Positions 34,538 through 43,431 of a stretch of 64,000 bases of DNA are shown one piece after another. This stretch comes from Candidatus Latescibacterota bacterium (GTDB lineage: Bacteria > Latescibacterota > UBA2968 > UBA8231): NCBI GenBank assembly GCA_022820485.1, contig JAJEFJ010000034.1, positions 49,324 to 113,323 of the forward strand. Reading direction: 5' to 3'. Within the stretch, counting starts at the first letter, position 1, and every line of letters begins with the position of its first letter. The position numbers and the translations under genes were made by a program. The notes beneath the pieces were generated by a model. That model searched no databases, was not told where the DNA came from, and worked only from the letters and a program-made list of their open reading frames with translations.

Positions 34538-35641
34538 GTGATCGAAATAGGAGCATACAAAGTCGCCGAGCCGGACGGCATTGAGACGCCAGCCATGCTG
34601 GTTTTTGCCGACCAACTCGACCACAACATAAAAGCAGTCGGCGAACTAGCCGGCGGCAGCGAACATCTGTTCGTCCATGTAAAGACCCACAAGTCCATCG
34701 ACGTAACGCGCAAACAGCTCGCGTCCGGCGTCGCTGGGTTCAAATGCGCCACGCTCAAGGAACTGGAAATGGTCCTCGACGCCGGCGCACAGGAAGCCAT
34801 TCTGTCCTATCCGCTGGTGCAAAAAAGCAAGGTCCTGCGCTTCGCCGCGTTGGCGCAGAGAGAGGCGACCGTCAGCGCGATTGCCAGCGCCCCCGCGCAC
34901 GTGCAGGTGTTGGGCGACGTGGCGCAAGAGCGGCAGCAAACCTTGCGAGTGATGATCGACCTCAACGTAGGCATGTTCCGCACCGGCGTCCCCTTGGACG
35001 GGGCCATTGACCTCTACCGCCAAGTCGCGCAACACCCCCACCTGTCGCCGGGCGGACTGCACGTGTACGACGGGCACGATAACCTCTCTGAGCCTCAGGT
35101 GCGCCAAGCAGCGGCCGAGCGGCACATCCGCGATATCCAACGCCTAAAAGCAGCCCTCGAAGGCGAGGGCTTGGCCGTGCCTTGGGTCGGCGGCGGCGGC
35201 TCCTTTTCCTCTTTGTACTACGCCCGCACTGAGGGGATGTACGGCTCCCCAGGCACCTGCGTGTACTGGGATGCTGGGTACGGCAGCAAAATGGCCGAAC
35301 TGCCCTTCAAGTGGGCGGCCCTCGTCCTGACGCAAGTGGTCGATCGCTATCCCGAGCACCAGACGCTCACCACGGACTTGGGCACCAAGGCCATCAGCGA
35401 TGATGGCCCCCTAGCGACCCGGGCCAAGCTCTTGCAGAACCCACAGGCCGAGCTGACCAGGCAAAACGAGGAACACGGCGTCTTCGCCTGGTCCGGGCCT
35501 CAGCCCGAAGTCGGCGACTACCTCCTCGCCGTGCCTTGGCACGTGTGTCCGACGACGATTCGCTATCCGGGTGTGCACGTCATCGACGGCCACGGGCAGG
35601 TCGCCGACTACTATCTGCACTCGGCCCGCGATCGGGACTGA
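34538..35641 (+). CDS. D-threonine aldolase / D-serine dehydratase-like PLP enzyme
   Basis: A 367-residue fold-type III PLP enzyme with a GTG start, chosen because the protein then begins IEIGAYKVAEPDGIETPAML as in family members; the frame is open further upstream. The PLP lysine is in HLFVHVKTHKS (Lys49). LHVYDGHDN and the metal site VPWHVCPTT near the C-terminus match the DSD1/D-TA group, which cleaves or dehydrates D-beta-hydroxy amino acids with a metal ion. It is divergent to the TMTC-like gene. Confidence 0.82.
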   Translation: MIEIGAYKVAEPDGIETPAMLVFADQLDHNIKAVGELAGGSEHLFVHVKTHKSIDVTRKQLASGVAGFKCATLKELEMVLDAGAQEAILSYPLVQKSKVLRFAALAQREATVSAIASAPAHVQVLGDVAQERQQTLRVMIDLNVGMFRTGVPLDGAIDLYRQVAQHPHLSPGGLHVYDGHDNLSEPQVRQAAAERHIRDIQRLKAALEGEGLAVPWVGGGGSFSSLYYARTEGMYGSPGTCVYWDAGYGSKMAELPFKWAALVLTQVVDRYPEHQTLTTDLGTKAISDDGPLATRAKLLQNPQAELTRQNEEHGVFAWSGPQPEVGDYLLAVPWHVCPTTIRYPGVHVIDGHGQVADYYLHSARDRD

Positions 35642-35650
35642 TAAGGTAAT

Positions 35651-35687
35651 CCGCAGATGGACGCAGATGGACGCAGATGGACGCAGA
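35651..35687. repeat. Short tandem repeat, 10-nt unit
   Basis: About 3.7 copies of ACGCAGATGG (first unit CCGCAGATGG). A related CCGCAGATGAACGCAGATGA occurs at 46276-46295 upstream of the O-methyltransferase gene. It lies just after the aldolase stop. Confidence 0.8.
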
Positions 35688-35746
35688 ATTTTAGGGCTGC
35701 TATAGGATGAACAACGCGACTATTGGCCGAGCTTGGGTTCACCGCT

Positions 35747-36895
35747 ATGCGTCGGCTAGCTGAACTGGCCGCCAAAGAGCGGCGGCGGGTCGTGGGCCTA
35801 ATGTCCGGCACCTCGGCCGACGGGATTGACGCCGTGCTAGTCGATCTGTGGGGCTGTGGCGAATCCACGCGCTACGAGGTTTTGTCCTTTATCACCACGC
35901 CGCTGCCCAGCGATTTGCGGCGCGAGGTGTTCGCCCTCTTTGCCGAGGATGCGTCGCTCGACGCCCTGTGCCGGGTCAACTTTGCCCTCGGCGAGGCGTT
36001 TGCCACCGCAGCCCTAGCCGCAGCCGAGCAGGCCAACCTCAACCCCGAAACCATCGACCTGATTGGCTCGCACGGGCAGACCGTGCGCCATCTGCCGGCT
36101 AGTGGGGCCACCTTGCAGATTGGCGAGCCAGCCGTCATTGCCACGCGCACGGGCGCGGTGACCATTGCGGACTTTCGCGCGGCCGACATGGCCGTTGGCG
36201 GCGAGGGCGCACCGCTGGTGCCGCTAGTAGATCACCTGCTCTTTGCTGGGCACGAGGGGCGTCTGCTGCTCAATATCGGCGGGATCGCCAACATCACGGC
36301 CTTGCCGGCCAACGCCGATGCCAGCGCAATACGGGCCTTTGATCTAGGACCGGGCAACATGCTCATCGACGCGGCCGTGGCACACTGCACCGACGGCCGC
36401 GAGCACTTCGATCGCGGGGGGATGCGGGCGTCGTGGGGGCGCGTCGATGAAGCCCTGCTAGCCGAACTGATGCGCCACAGCTTCTTACAGCGCGAGCCAC
36501 CCAAATCCACCGGGCGCGAGGAATTTGGCGAGCCGTTCCTCGCGGAAATTCTCCAGCGCGGCACGTGGCGCGACGACGATTTGATCGCCACGCTGACCGC
36601 GTTTACCGTGCAATCCATTGCCGAGGGCATTCTCCGCTTCTGTCCCGGCGAGTTCGCCAAGCTCTGGATCGGCGGCGGCGGCGTCCACAATCCGCGCATT
36701 ATGGCCGGGCTGCGCCACGAGTTGCCAGATACAGCGGTAAAATCGCTAGCCGACCTAGGCGTCGATCCAGACGCGCGCGAAGCGCTCTCCTTCGCGGTCC
36801 TCGCCAACGAGACGCTGATGGGCCGCACCGGCAATATCCCAGCCGTCACCCGCGCCCAGCGCCCAGTTATCCTCGGCAAAATCGCCCTGCCGTGA
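35747..36895 (+). CDS. anmK: Anhydro-N-acetylmuramic acid kinase
   Basis: A 382-residue sugar kinase: VVGLMSGTSADGIDAVLVDL near residue 15, IGSHGQTVRHLP, NIGGIANIT, FDLGPGNMLID and IGGGGVHNPRIM all match AnmK. It phosphorylates and hydrolyses 1,6-anhydro-MurNAc to MurNAc-6-P in cell-wall recycling. ATG 35747 is chosen over an upstream TTG. A REP-like palindrome follows the stop. Confidence 0.95.
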   Translation: MRRLAELAAKERRRVVGLMSGTSADGIDAVLVDLWGCGESTRYEVLSFITTPLPSDLRREVFALFAEDASLDALCRVNFALGEAFATAALAAAEQANLNPETIDLIGSHGQTVRHLPASGATLQIGEPAVIATRTGAVTIADFRAADMAVGGEGAPLVPLVDHLLFAGHEGRLLLNIGGIANITALPANADASAIRAFDLGPGNMLIDAAVAHCTDGREHFDRGGMRASWGRVDEALLAELMRHSFLQREPPKSTGREEFGEPFLAEILQRGTWRDDDLIATLTAFTVQSIAEGILRFCPGEFAKLWIGGGGVHNPRIMAGLRHELPDTAVKSLADLGVDPDAREALSFAVLANETLMGRTGNIPAVTRAQRPVILGKIALP

Positions 36896-36900
36896 ACCGC

Positions 36901-36928
36901 GTAGGGGCGACCGATCGGTCGCCCCTAC
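36901..36928. repeat. Perfect 28-nt palindrome (REP-like)
   Basis: GTAGGGGCGACCGA is followed by its reverse complement, 5 nt after the anmK stop. It shares its outer seven bases with the palindrome at 25556. It could also act as a weak terminator, but no T run follows. Confidence 0.75.
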
Positions 36929-37000
36929 ATTTGATAAAAATCCGCGCTGCCAATATGTTTGCCCGCTAGCTTTTTCGACATATACCACAAAGGAGACCCA

Positions 37001-39898
37001 ATGGATCGCCGCGATTTTGAACTGCTGCGCGACGAAGAAATTCCCGAACTCAACACCCGCGCCTTGCTCTACCGGCACCGCACCGGCTGCGAGATCGTCT
37101 CGCTGATCAACGACGACGAAAACAAGGTCTTTGGCATCAACTTCCGCACTCCCCCGACCGATTCGACCGGCATTGCCCACATCCTCGAACACTCGGTGCT
37201 GTGCGGCTCGCGCAAGTACCCGGTCAAGGAGCCGTTTGTCGAGCTGATCAAAGGCTCGCTCAACACCTTCCTCAACGCCTTCACCTATCCAGACAAAACC
37301 TGCTACCCGGTCGCCAGCACCAACGTGCAGGACTTCTACAACCTGATCGACGTGTACCTCGACGCCGTGTTCTACCCGAGGCTGACGCCGGAAGTCCTGC
37401 AACAGGAAGGCTGGCACTACGAGCTAGAAGCCCCCGGCGACCCGCTGCGCTACAAAGGCGTGGTATTTAACGAAATGAAGGGCGCGTATTCCGATCCCGA
37501 GCGGATTCTAGGCGAGCGCATCCAGCAATCCATCTTTCCCGACACCACCTACGGCGTGGACTCCGGCGGCGACCCGCGCCACATCCCGGCCCTCACCTTC
37601 GACCAGTTCAAGCGCTTCCACGACGACTTTTATCACCCGTCCAACGCTCGCATCTACTTCTACGGCGACGACGACCCCCAGCAGCGCCTCGCGCTGTTGC
37701 ACGACTATCTAAGCTCCTACGAGGAACATTCCGTTGACTCTACCATCGAAACCCAGCCGCGCTTTGCCGCGCCCAAGCGGCAGCAATTTCCCTATGCAGT
37801 CAATCCAGACGCGGTCGAAGAGCCAAAGTACTTCGTCGCGCTCACTTGGCTGTTGCAAGACGCGATTGACGCCGACGAGCGCCGTGCCCTCCAAGTGCTC
37901 GAACACGCGCTGCTCGGCACTCCAGGGTCTCCGCTGCGCAAAGCCCTGATCGACTCTGGGCTGGGCGAGGATTTGACCGGCAGCGGGCTAGAGGTCGAGT
38001 TGGCGGAGATGTTCTTCAGCGTGGGTCTGAAGGGCGTACAACAGGCCGATGTCGATGCAGTCGAGGCTCTGATCTTGCAACACCTCGGAGAACTAGCGGA
38101 CGGCGGGATCGACCAAGGGATGGTCGCGGCTGCGCTGCACACTGCGGAGTTCCGCTTCCGGGAAAACAACACCGGGTCCTTTCCGCGCGGCTTGGGGCTG
38201 ATGCTGCGGCTGTTGACCAACTGGCTCTACGACCGCGACCCCTTCACGCCCTTGCGCTTTGCCGACTCCTTCGCCGCGCTCAAGGCCAAGCTAGCGGCGG
38301 ACGACCGCTATTTAGAGGGGCTGATTCAACGCCATTTCCTAGACAACTCACACCGTACGACCGTAGTCCTTCAGCCCGATGCCGAGTTGGGGACGCGACA
38401 GGAGGAGGAAGAGACCACGCGCCTAGCAGCGGCTCGGGCGGACATGAGCCACGCGGATTTAGAAGAACTGGTCGCATCTACCGAAAAGCTCAAGCATCTA
38501 CAAGAAAAACCCGACGCGCCCGAAGACCTAGCCAAATTGCCTCGCCTGCAATTGAGCGACCTCGACAAAGCAATCAAAACCGTGCCTCGGCAAGAGGATC
38601 AAATCGCCGAGGTGCCAGTACTCCACCACGACCTCTTCACCAATGGCATCGTCTATCTCGACGTAGGCTGCGATCTGCGAGTGTTGCCCCAAGAGCTTTT
38701 ACCCTATATCCCGCTCTTTGGCCGCGCCCTGCTGGAGATGGGTACCGAACGCATGAGCTTCGTCGAGTTGCAACAGCGGATCGGCAGCCAGACCGGCGGC
38801 CTGAGTGCTCACTCAATGGTGGGTGCGCGCCCCGATGGCGGGCCGGCCGCGGCGTACCTCTTTTTGCGCGGCAAGGCCATGGCCGACCGGGTCTCCGACC
38901 TGACGGCGATTGTGCGCGACGTGCTGCTAGAGGGCCGCCTCGACGATCAGGAGCGCTTCTTGCAGATGGCCTTAGAAGAGCGGGCCAGCGCCGAGGCCGG
39001 GCTGGTGCCGGGCGGGCATCGGGTGGTATTGACGCGGCTGCGCGCGCAATTCGACGAGACCGGCTGGCTCGCCGAGCAGATGCGCGGCTTGAGCTATCTG
39101 GTCTTCTTGCGGCAGCTCATCGACGACATCCGCAGCGATTGGCCAGCGGTACAGGCGCGGCTAGAGCAGATCCGCGCCCTGCTGGTCAACCGGCCGGGTA
39201 TGCTGTGCAACGCGACCGTGGCCGGCGGCGACCGCGCTGCCTGCGACCAGAGCCTAGCAGCGCTGCTGCGCGAATTGCCGCAAGAAGCGCACCCGCCCGC
39301 GACTTGGACGCCGAGCCTGACCGCGGCCGATGAGGGCCTGACCGTTCCCGCCCAAGTCAACTACGTGGGCAAAGCGGCGAACCTCTTCGCACTTGGCTAC
39401 GAATTGGACGGATCCTCGGCCGTCATCACGCGCTACTTGGCCACCACTTGGCTGTGGGATCGGGTGCGAGTGCAAGGCGGAGCCTACGGGGCCTTTTGCT
39501 CCCTCGATCCGTTTACCGGCGTGTTCGCGTACGGTTCGTACCGCGACCCCAACCTGCTGGAGACGCTACAGGTGTACGACCAAAGTGGAGCCTTCCTGCG
39601 CGACCATCCGATCAGCCGCGACGAGCTGACCAAGGCCATCATCGGCACCATCGGCGACATCGACTCTTACCAGCTCCCCGACGCCAAGGGCTACGCCTCG
39701 CTGACGCGCTACTTGACCGGCATCGACGACGACTATCGCCAGCAAATGCGCGACCAAGTCTTGGGCACCAAGGCCGAGCACTTTGCCGATTTTGCCGCCG
39801 TGCTGGACCAAGTCGGCGCAGCGGGTCGGGTTGCGGTGCTGGGATCGGCGGATGCGATTGAACGCGCAAATTGGCTGACGCCGGTCAAGGTGCTGTGA
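37001..39898 (+). CDS. M16C peptidase, presequence-protease (PreP) type
   Basis: A 965-residue zinc peptidase. The inverted zinc motif HILEH is at 60-64, within STGIAHILEHSVLCGSRKYP. SLNTFLNAFTYPDKTCYPV and VVFNEMKGAYSDP follow, the latter supplying the distal glutamate ligand. The two halves form the clamshell of PreP-like enzymes, which degrade small unstructured peptides. The ATG at 37001 with AAAGGAGA 6 nt upstream is a clear start. There is no signal peptide, so it is probably cytoplasmic. Confidence 0.92.
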   Translation: MDRRDFELLRDEEIPELNTRALLYRHRTGCEIVSLINDDENKVFGINFRTPPTDSTGIAHILEHSVLCGSRKYPVKEPFVELIKGSLNTFLNAFTYPDKTCYPVASTNVQDFYNLIDVYLDAVFYPRLTPEVLQQEGWHYELEAPGDPLRYKGVVFNEMKGAYSDPERILGERIQQSIFPDTTYGVDSGGDPRHIPALTFDQFKRFHDDFYHPSNARIYFYGDDDPQQRLALLHDYLSSYEEHSVDSTIETQPRFAAPKRQQFPYAVNPDAVEEPKYFVALTWLLQDAIDADERRALQVLEHALLGTPGSPLRKALIDSGLGEDLTGSGLEVELAEMFFSVGLKGVQQADVDAVEALILQHLGELADGGIDQGMVAAALHTAEFRFRENNTGSFPRGLGLMLRLLTNWLYDRDPFTPLRFADSFAALKAKLAADDRYLEGLIQRHFLDNSHRTTVVLQPDAELGTRQEEEETTRLAAARADMSHADLEELVASTEKLKHLQEKPDAPEDLAKLPRLQLSDLDKAIKTVPRQEDQIAEVPVLHHDLFTNGIVYLDVGCDLRVLPQELLPYIPLFGRALLEMGTERMSFVELQQRIGSQTGGLSAHSMVGARPDGGPAAAYLFLRGKAMADRVSDLTAIVRDVLLEGRLDDQERFLQMALEERASAEAGLVPGGHRVVLTRLRAQFDETGWLAEQMRGLSYLVFLRQLIDDIRSDWPAVQARLEQIRALLVNRPGMLCNATVAGGDRAACDQSLAALLRELPQEAHPPATWTPSLTAADEGLTVPAQVNYVGKAANLFALGYELDGSSAVITRYLATTWLWDRVRVQGGAYGAFCSLDPFTGVFAYGSYRDPNLLETLQVYDQSGAFLRDHPISRDELTKAIIGTIGDIDSYQLPDAKGYASLTRYLTGIDDDYRQQMRDQVLGTKAEHFADFAAVLDQVGAAGRVAVLGSADAIERANWLTPVKVL

Positions 39899-39909
39899 AT
39901 TTCGACTAG

Positions 39910-40005
39910 CGGAAAAATTATTTGCGCGAGCAATTCGGGGTGAAGATGGAGCGCGTATCCGCGCCGATCACCTACGAGGTGTTGGTGCTGAAAGGCGCAA
40001 AATAA
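39910..40005 (+). pseudogene. Possible C-terminal remnant of a protein gene
   Basis: An open stretch of about 31 codons, closed upstream by an in-frame TAG, ends GVKMERVSAPITYEVLVLKG and a stop. It reads like the last strands of a SAM-dependent methyltransferase domain with its start missing. It is wedged between the M16C gene and the convergent MFS gene. It could be chance; the call is tentative. Confidence 0.25.
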
Positions 40006-40009
40006 GCGT

Positions 40010-41275
40010 TCACGCGCCCTCGCCTGCCAGGCGTTTGGCGTACTCGCCGCGCGGGATGCGGAAGTACCCCTGAAAGCATAGCACGCCCGCAGCCGTAATC
40101 ACGGCACTGCACAAAAACAGCGCCCGATACCCCAGCGCGTCGATCATCCAGCCGCCGCCGAGCGAAACGCCGGCAATGCTGATGCCGTAGGCCATAGTCA
40201 GCGCCGAACTCATGGTCACCCGCCAGTGCTCGGGGACCAATTCCTGCTGAAAGACGATATAGACCGAGCGGCGGACCGAACTGAGAGCGACCAAGGCCAT
40301 ACAGGCGGCTCCGGCCACTGCCCAATGGGCGATCAAGGCGAGGGGGATGAGGCACAGCACCATCCCCCCAGCCCCCACGGTTATCACCGGCACCCGACCA
40401 AAACGCCGACTGAGCGCAGGAGCGGCCAGCGCAGTACAGGCGGCTAGGAGCTGACCCCCGGCAGTCAAGCTGCCGATCAGCGCCGTGGAGACCCCAAGGC
40501 CGTCGTCCATATAGACATTGAAGAAGACGCGGAGACTGTTTTCCGCAGCCATCTGCAGGAAGGTGACCAAGCTCAAGGCGAGGACGATAGCCAAGGGAAA
40601 GGGCGTCGCCGCGCCGCGTTCCCTAGCGGGCGGTTTGGGCGGACGGGAGCGGGTTGCAGCAATAGCACCAGCACTGATGAATAACACGCCAGCGGCCAGC
40701 AGCAGCGGATAGCGGTAGGGGGCCGGGTGGTCTTCGGGCAGGCTGAGGAGCGCGGAGAACAGGCCGGGCAGCAGGCCGCCGCACAGACTACCGGCAAAAC
40801 CCGCCAGCGGCCACAGCGCCACCTGAGTCGAGAACACGTGATTGCGCAGGCGCGGCGGGCAGATCAGCGTCAGGAAGGGAATCGAGCAGACGAGGAAAAG
40901 CGTATTGCCGAGGACGCCGAGGGCATAAGCCCCCATGATCCAATCTAGCTGTACTGAGGGGGGAGCGAACTCGCCGAGGGGCAACAAGCCAAAACCAAAG
41001 GCGGCGACCACCATGCCGACAATCATGCTCCGACGCGCTCCCCAGCGGTTGGCCAACAGCCCCGCGGGCATGCTCAAGAGGGCAAACGACAGTGCGCCAA
41101 CGGCGTTGACTTGGCCGATCATTTGGGGGCCATAGCCTAGGCGCAAGAGATAGAGATTGAGCAGGACCGTATAGACGCCGCCGAAAATCGTAAAGCCGAT
41201 CAAGGCTTGGCTGAACAGCACCAAGCGCACGTCGCGGTTGAAAAGCGCCAGCGCCTCGCGGTGAGTAGAGACCAA
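40010..41275 (-). CDS. Major facilitator superfamily transporter
   Basis: A 421-residue protein with twelve predicted transmembrane helices and a TTG start. The loop between helices 2 and 3 reads LLANRWGARRSMIVG, the MFS signature. A short cytoplasmic Pro/Arg-rich loop (RSRPPKPPARERG) lies mid-protein. It has no drug- or sugar-specific motif that I recognise. It is divergent from the secreted FGE-like gene. Confidence 0.88.
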   Translation of the reverse strand: MVSTHREALALFNRDVRLVLFSQALIGFTIFGGVYTVLLNLYLLRLGYGPQMIGQVNAVGALSFALLSMPAGLLANRWGARRSMIVGMVVAAFGFGLLPLGEFAPPSVQLDWIMGAYALGVLGNTLFLVCSIPFLTLICPPRLRNHVFSTQVALWPLAGFAGSLCGGLLPGLFSALLSLPEDHPAPYRYPLLLAAGVLFISAGAIAATRSRPPKPPARERGAATPFPLAIVLALSLVTFLQMAAENSLRVFFNVYMDDGLGVSTALIGSLTAGGQLLAACTALAAPALSRRFGRVPVITVGAGGMVLCLIPLALIAHWAVAGAACMALVALSSVRRSVYIVFQQELVPEHWRVTMSSALTMAYGISIAGVSLGGGWMIDALGYRALFLCSAVITAAGVLCFQGYFRIPRGEYAKRLAGEGA

Positions 41276-41366
41276 TTTCTTTTTTGACGAAATGAGGGAG
41301 GGCAGTTATGTATAGGGCGGTAAATCAACGGCTCGCGGCGAAAAAAGGCAATGCAGCAGAGGCGAT

Positions 41367-42269
41367 ATGGCACGCAGCAGAATTCTTTGGTGCTTGTTGA
41401 CATGGGCACCAAGCGTCTTGGCCCAAGAGATAGTCCAAGTGCAGACGTCGGCTGGCACCATGCACGAGTTGGCCCGCGTCGCCGCCGGTTATTTTGCGAT
41501 GGGATCGGCCGAGGGGCGGGCGGACGAGCAGCCGGTTCACCAAATCTATCTCGACGATTTCTACATCGACCGTTTCGAAGTAAATAACGACCAGTACGCC
41601 GCCTTTTTGAACGACATTGACCGCAACGCAGACGAGGAAGGACACCTGCTGATCGATGTGCGCGACTCCGACGTGCAGATACTCTACAACGACGCGGGAT
41701 ACACAGCCGTTCCCGGCACTGAGCAGCGGCCAGTTGCCGAAGTCTCGTGGTACGGTGCCCGTGCCTATTGCACTTGGGCCGGCATGCAGTTGCCGACCGA
41801 GGCCATGTGGGAAAAGGCCGCCCGCGGCATTGACGGCCGCATCTACCCCTGGGGCGATTCCATCGACCGCAGCCGGGCCAACTACGGCAAGGAGGGCTGC
41901 TGCCGCGGCGACGACAGCGACGGGTTTTTCGACTCGGCCCCGGTCGGCTCTTATCAGCGCGGGGTTTCTCCCTATGGGGCCTACGATATGGGCGGCAATG
42001 TCTGGGAGTGGGTGGTGGATTGGTACGGCGAGGATTACTACGCGCAAAGTCCCGAGCGCGATCCGCAGGGGCCGGATGCAGGCATTAGCCGAGTGCTGCG
42101 GGGCGGGTCGCTGAGCAGCGACCCGTATCGCCTGCGCGCCACCGACCGCAGCGGGCTGCCGCCTTCGGCGAGCTACGTCATCGTCGGATTTCGCTGCGCT
42201 GCGCGCGAACTTCCCGCCACGGCAGTGCAATCCGCCAGTTGGGGACAAATAAAGCGCGATGCGCGGTGA
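41367..42269 (+). CDS. Secreted FGE/SUMF1-domain protein
   Basis: A 300-residue protein with a signal peptide (about 1-19, ending SVLA). The formylglycine-generating-enzyme-type domain has YFAMGSAEGRADEQPVHQIYL, VSWYGARAYCTWAGMQLPTEAMWEKAA, YPWG, GGNVWEWVVDWY and a C-terminal RGGSL...GFRCA. True FGE needs two C-terminal cysteines for copper. The final GFRCA keeps one, but the CxxxC-type pair is not obvious, so it may be a non-catalytic or differently acting member such as a ligand-binding domain. No sulfatase gene is adjacent. Confidence 0.82.
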   Translation: MARSRILWCLLTWAPSVLAQEIVQVQTSAGTMHELARVAAGYFAMGSAEGRADEQPVHQIYLDDFYIDRFEVNNDQYAAFLNDIDRNADEEGHLLIDVRDSDVQILYNDAGYTAVPGTEQRPVAEVSWYGARAYCTWAGMQLPTEAMWEKAARGIDGRIYPWGDSIDRSRANYGKEGCCRGDDSDGFFDSAPVGSYQRGVSPYGAYDMGGNVWEWVVDWYGEDYYAQSPERDPQGPDAGISRVLRGGSLSSDPYRLRATDRSGLPPSASYVIVGFRCAARELPATAVQSASWGQIKRDAR

Positions 42270-42282
42270 ACCGCACAAATGC

Positions 42283-42320
42283 AAACAGCCCCTCAGCTTG
42301 TGTAAGCTAAGGGGCTGTTT
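42283..42320. terminator. Terminator hairpin between convergent SUMF1-like gene and tRNA-Phe
   Basis: AAACAGCCCCT (42283-42293) and AGCTT pair with AAGCT and AGGGGCTGTTT ending at 42320, with one C-A mismatch. The flanking A and T runs allow use on either strand. Confidence 0.8.
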
Positions 42321-42334
42321 ATTGTTTATAATAG

Positions 42335-42410
42335 TGGTGGCGCCTCGCGGAATCGAACCGCGGACACAGAGATTTTCAGTCTCCTGCTCTACCTACTGAG
42401 CTAAAGCGCC
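42335..42410 (-). tRNA. tRNA-Phe (GAA)
   Basis: Reading the reverse strand, acceptor GGCGCTT pairs with AGGCGCC, with one G-T pair. The D arm is GCTC...GAGC, anticodon stem GGAGA/TCTCT around CTGAAAA (anticodon GAA), and T arm CGCGG/CCGCG. The CCA end is encoded. 76 nt including CCA. Confidence 0.97.
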
Positions 42411-42465
42411 ACCAAAAGAAAGACTAAAATTAAAGACCCCTCATTTGCATTGTCAAGGATGCGCC

Positions 42466-42987
42466 ATGCCAGTCTCGATCATCCCGTTTAACATGCCCGA
42501 ACCCGCTGAAATCCCTCCCCACATCGTCGCATCGCTTGAGGCCATGTCTCCAGACGAAGCCGTGATTCAAGGCATGGACTTGCTGCTGGGCATTGAAGCG
42601 GCAGATACCATCGTATACGAGCGCGTCGGCCAAGGGGTAGTCCACACGGCCGGAGCAGGAGCCGAGGTTTTACAACGGGTGCTGGAACAAGACGGCGTGC
42701 GCTCCTTCGCCGACCAGGACGGGGCCGGTCACTCCGCGTTGTTGCTAGTGGGGCAGGCCAGCGCCGACGAAGAAAGCCCCCTGCCAGCAGGAATAGTGCG
42801 CTTCCTGCTAGAGGGGGCTGAATGCGGGTCTATCGGCTTTAGCTACGTGTTGCCGCTCAAAGCTAGCGACGGCCCGCTATGGGGCGCGTTGACGCTGATT
42901 CGCCGTGCGGCGAGCGGGCCGCTCAACCACGAACAGCCCAATCTATGCGAGGGTATGCGGCGCGTGTTGAGCCGGATGGGCGACTAG
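42466..42987 (+). CDS. GAF-like domain protein, function unknown
   Basis: A 173-residue soluble protein, ATG with AAGGA 6 nt upstream. After an N-terminal helix, the middle (DLLLGIEAADTIVYERVGQG) and C-terminal part (SIGFSYVLPLKASDGPLWGALTLIRR) follow the strand pattern and closing strands of GAF sensor domains. There is no effector domain. Its end overlaps the convergent glutaredoxin gene by 4 nt. Confidence 0.5.
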   Translation: MPVSIIPFNMPEPAEIPPHIVASLEAMSPDEAVIQGMDLLLGIEAADTIVYERVGQGVVHTAGAGAEVLQRVLEQDGVRSFADQDGAGHSALLLVGQASADEESPLPAGIVRFLLEGAECGSIGFSYVLPLKASDGPLWGALTLIRRAASGPLNHEQPNLCEGMRRVLSRMGD

Positions 42988-43253
42988 GCCGAAACCGGCT
43001 CTACTACTCCGTTTGCCAGCATCCACGCCTCGACCTCACTGCCATCGACGTCGGCTAGCATCTGGCCGTTGATCTCGACGCAGGGCGATAGCGGCTGGCC
43101 GCTTTTCTGTACCATCTCAGCGTAAATATCGGGATTGTTGATAATGTCTTTGTCTTCGTATGCCAAGCTGTATTTGGCGAAGGTGGTGCGCACGCTATGG
43201 CTCCAGCCGCAAACAGGCTTCAGATAGGCGACGATATGGGGGTTTTCGGCCAT
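42984..43253 (-). CDS. Monothiol-type glutaredoxin-like protein
   Basis: An 89-residue thioredoxin-fold protein. The active site is CGWS (Cys15), a single-cysteine variant. QPLSPCVEING contains the cis-Pro, with an extra Cys right after it, and DVDGSEVEAWML closes the fold. It probably handles glutathione-linked or Fe-S transfer chemistry in the cytoplasm. Confidence 0.85.
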   Translation of the reverse strand: MAENPHIVAYLKPVCGWSHSVRTTFAKYSLAYEDKDIINNPDIYAEMVQKSGQPLSPCVEINGQMLADVDGSEVEAWMLANGVVEPVSA

Positions 43254-43431
43254 GATTGGGATTCCTTTCTGGCGTGATAGAAACGATTTTGCGTTTGGTG
43301 GAATATAGAGATGCGCCCCTCTCTGTCAAGCAAAGCATTGAGCGATTGACGAACCGCATACCCAATGTTACATTCGGAATATCCCCCTCCCCTTGGTGTA
43401 TTTGCTCGCCCTCTTAAACTCAGGATTGGCA

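Noticed and set aside
41367..42269. Calling the SUMF1-like protein a sulfatase-activating enzyme
   Set aside because: The expected C-terminal cysteine pair is not clear and no sulfatase gene is nearby.
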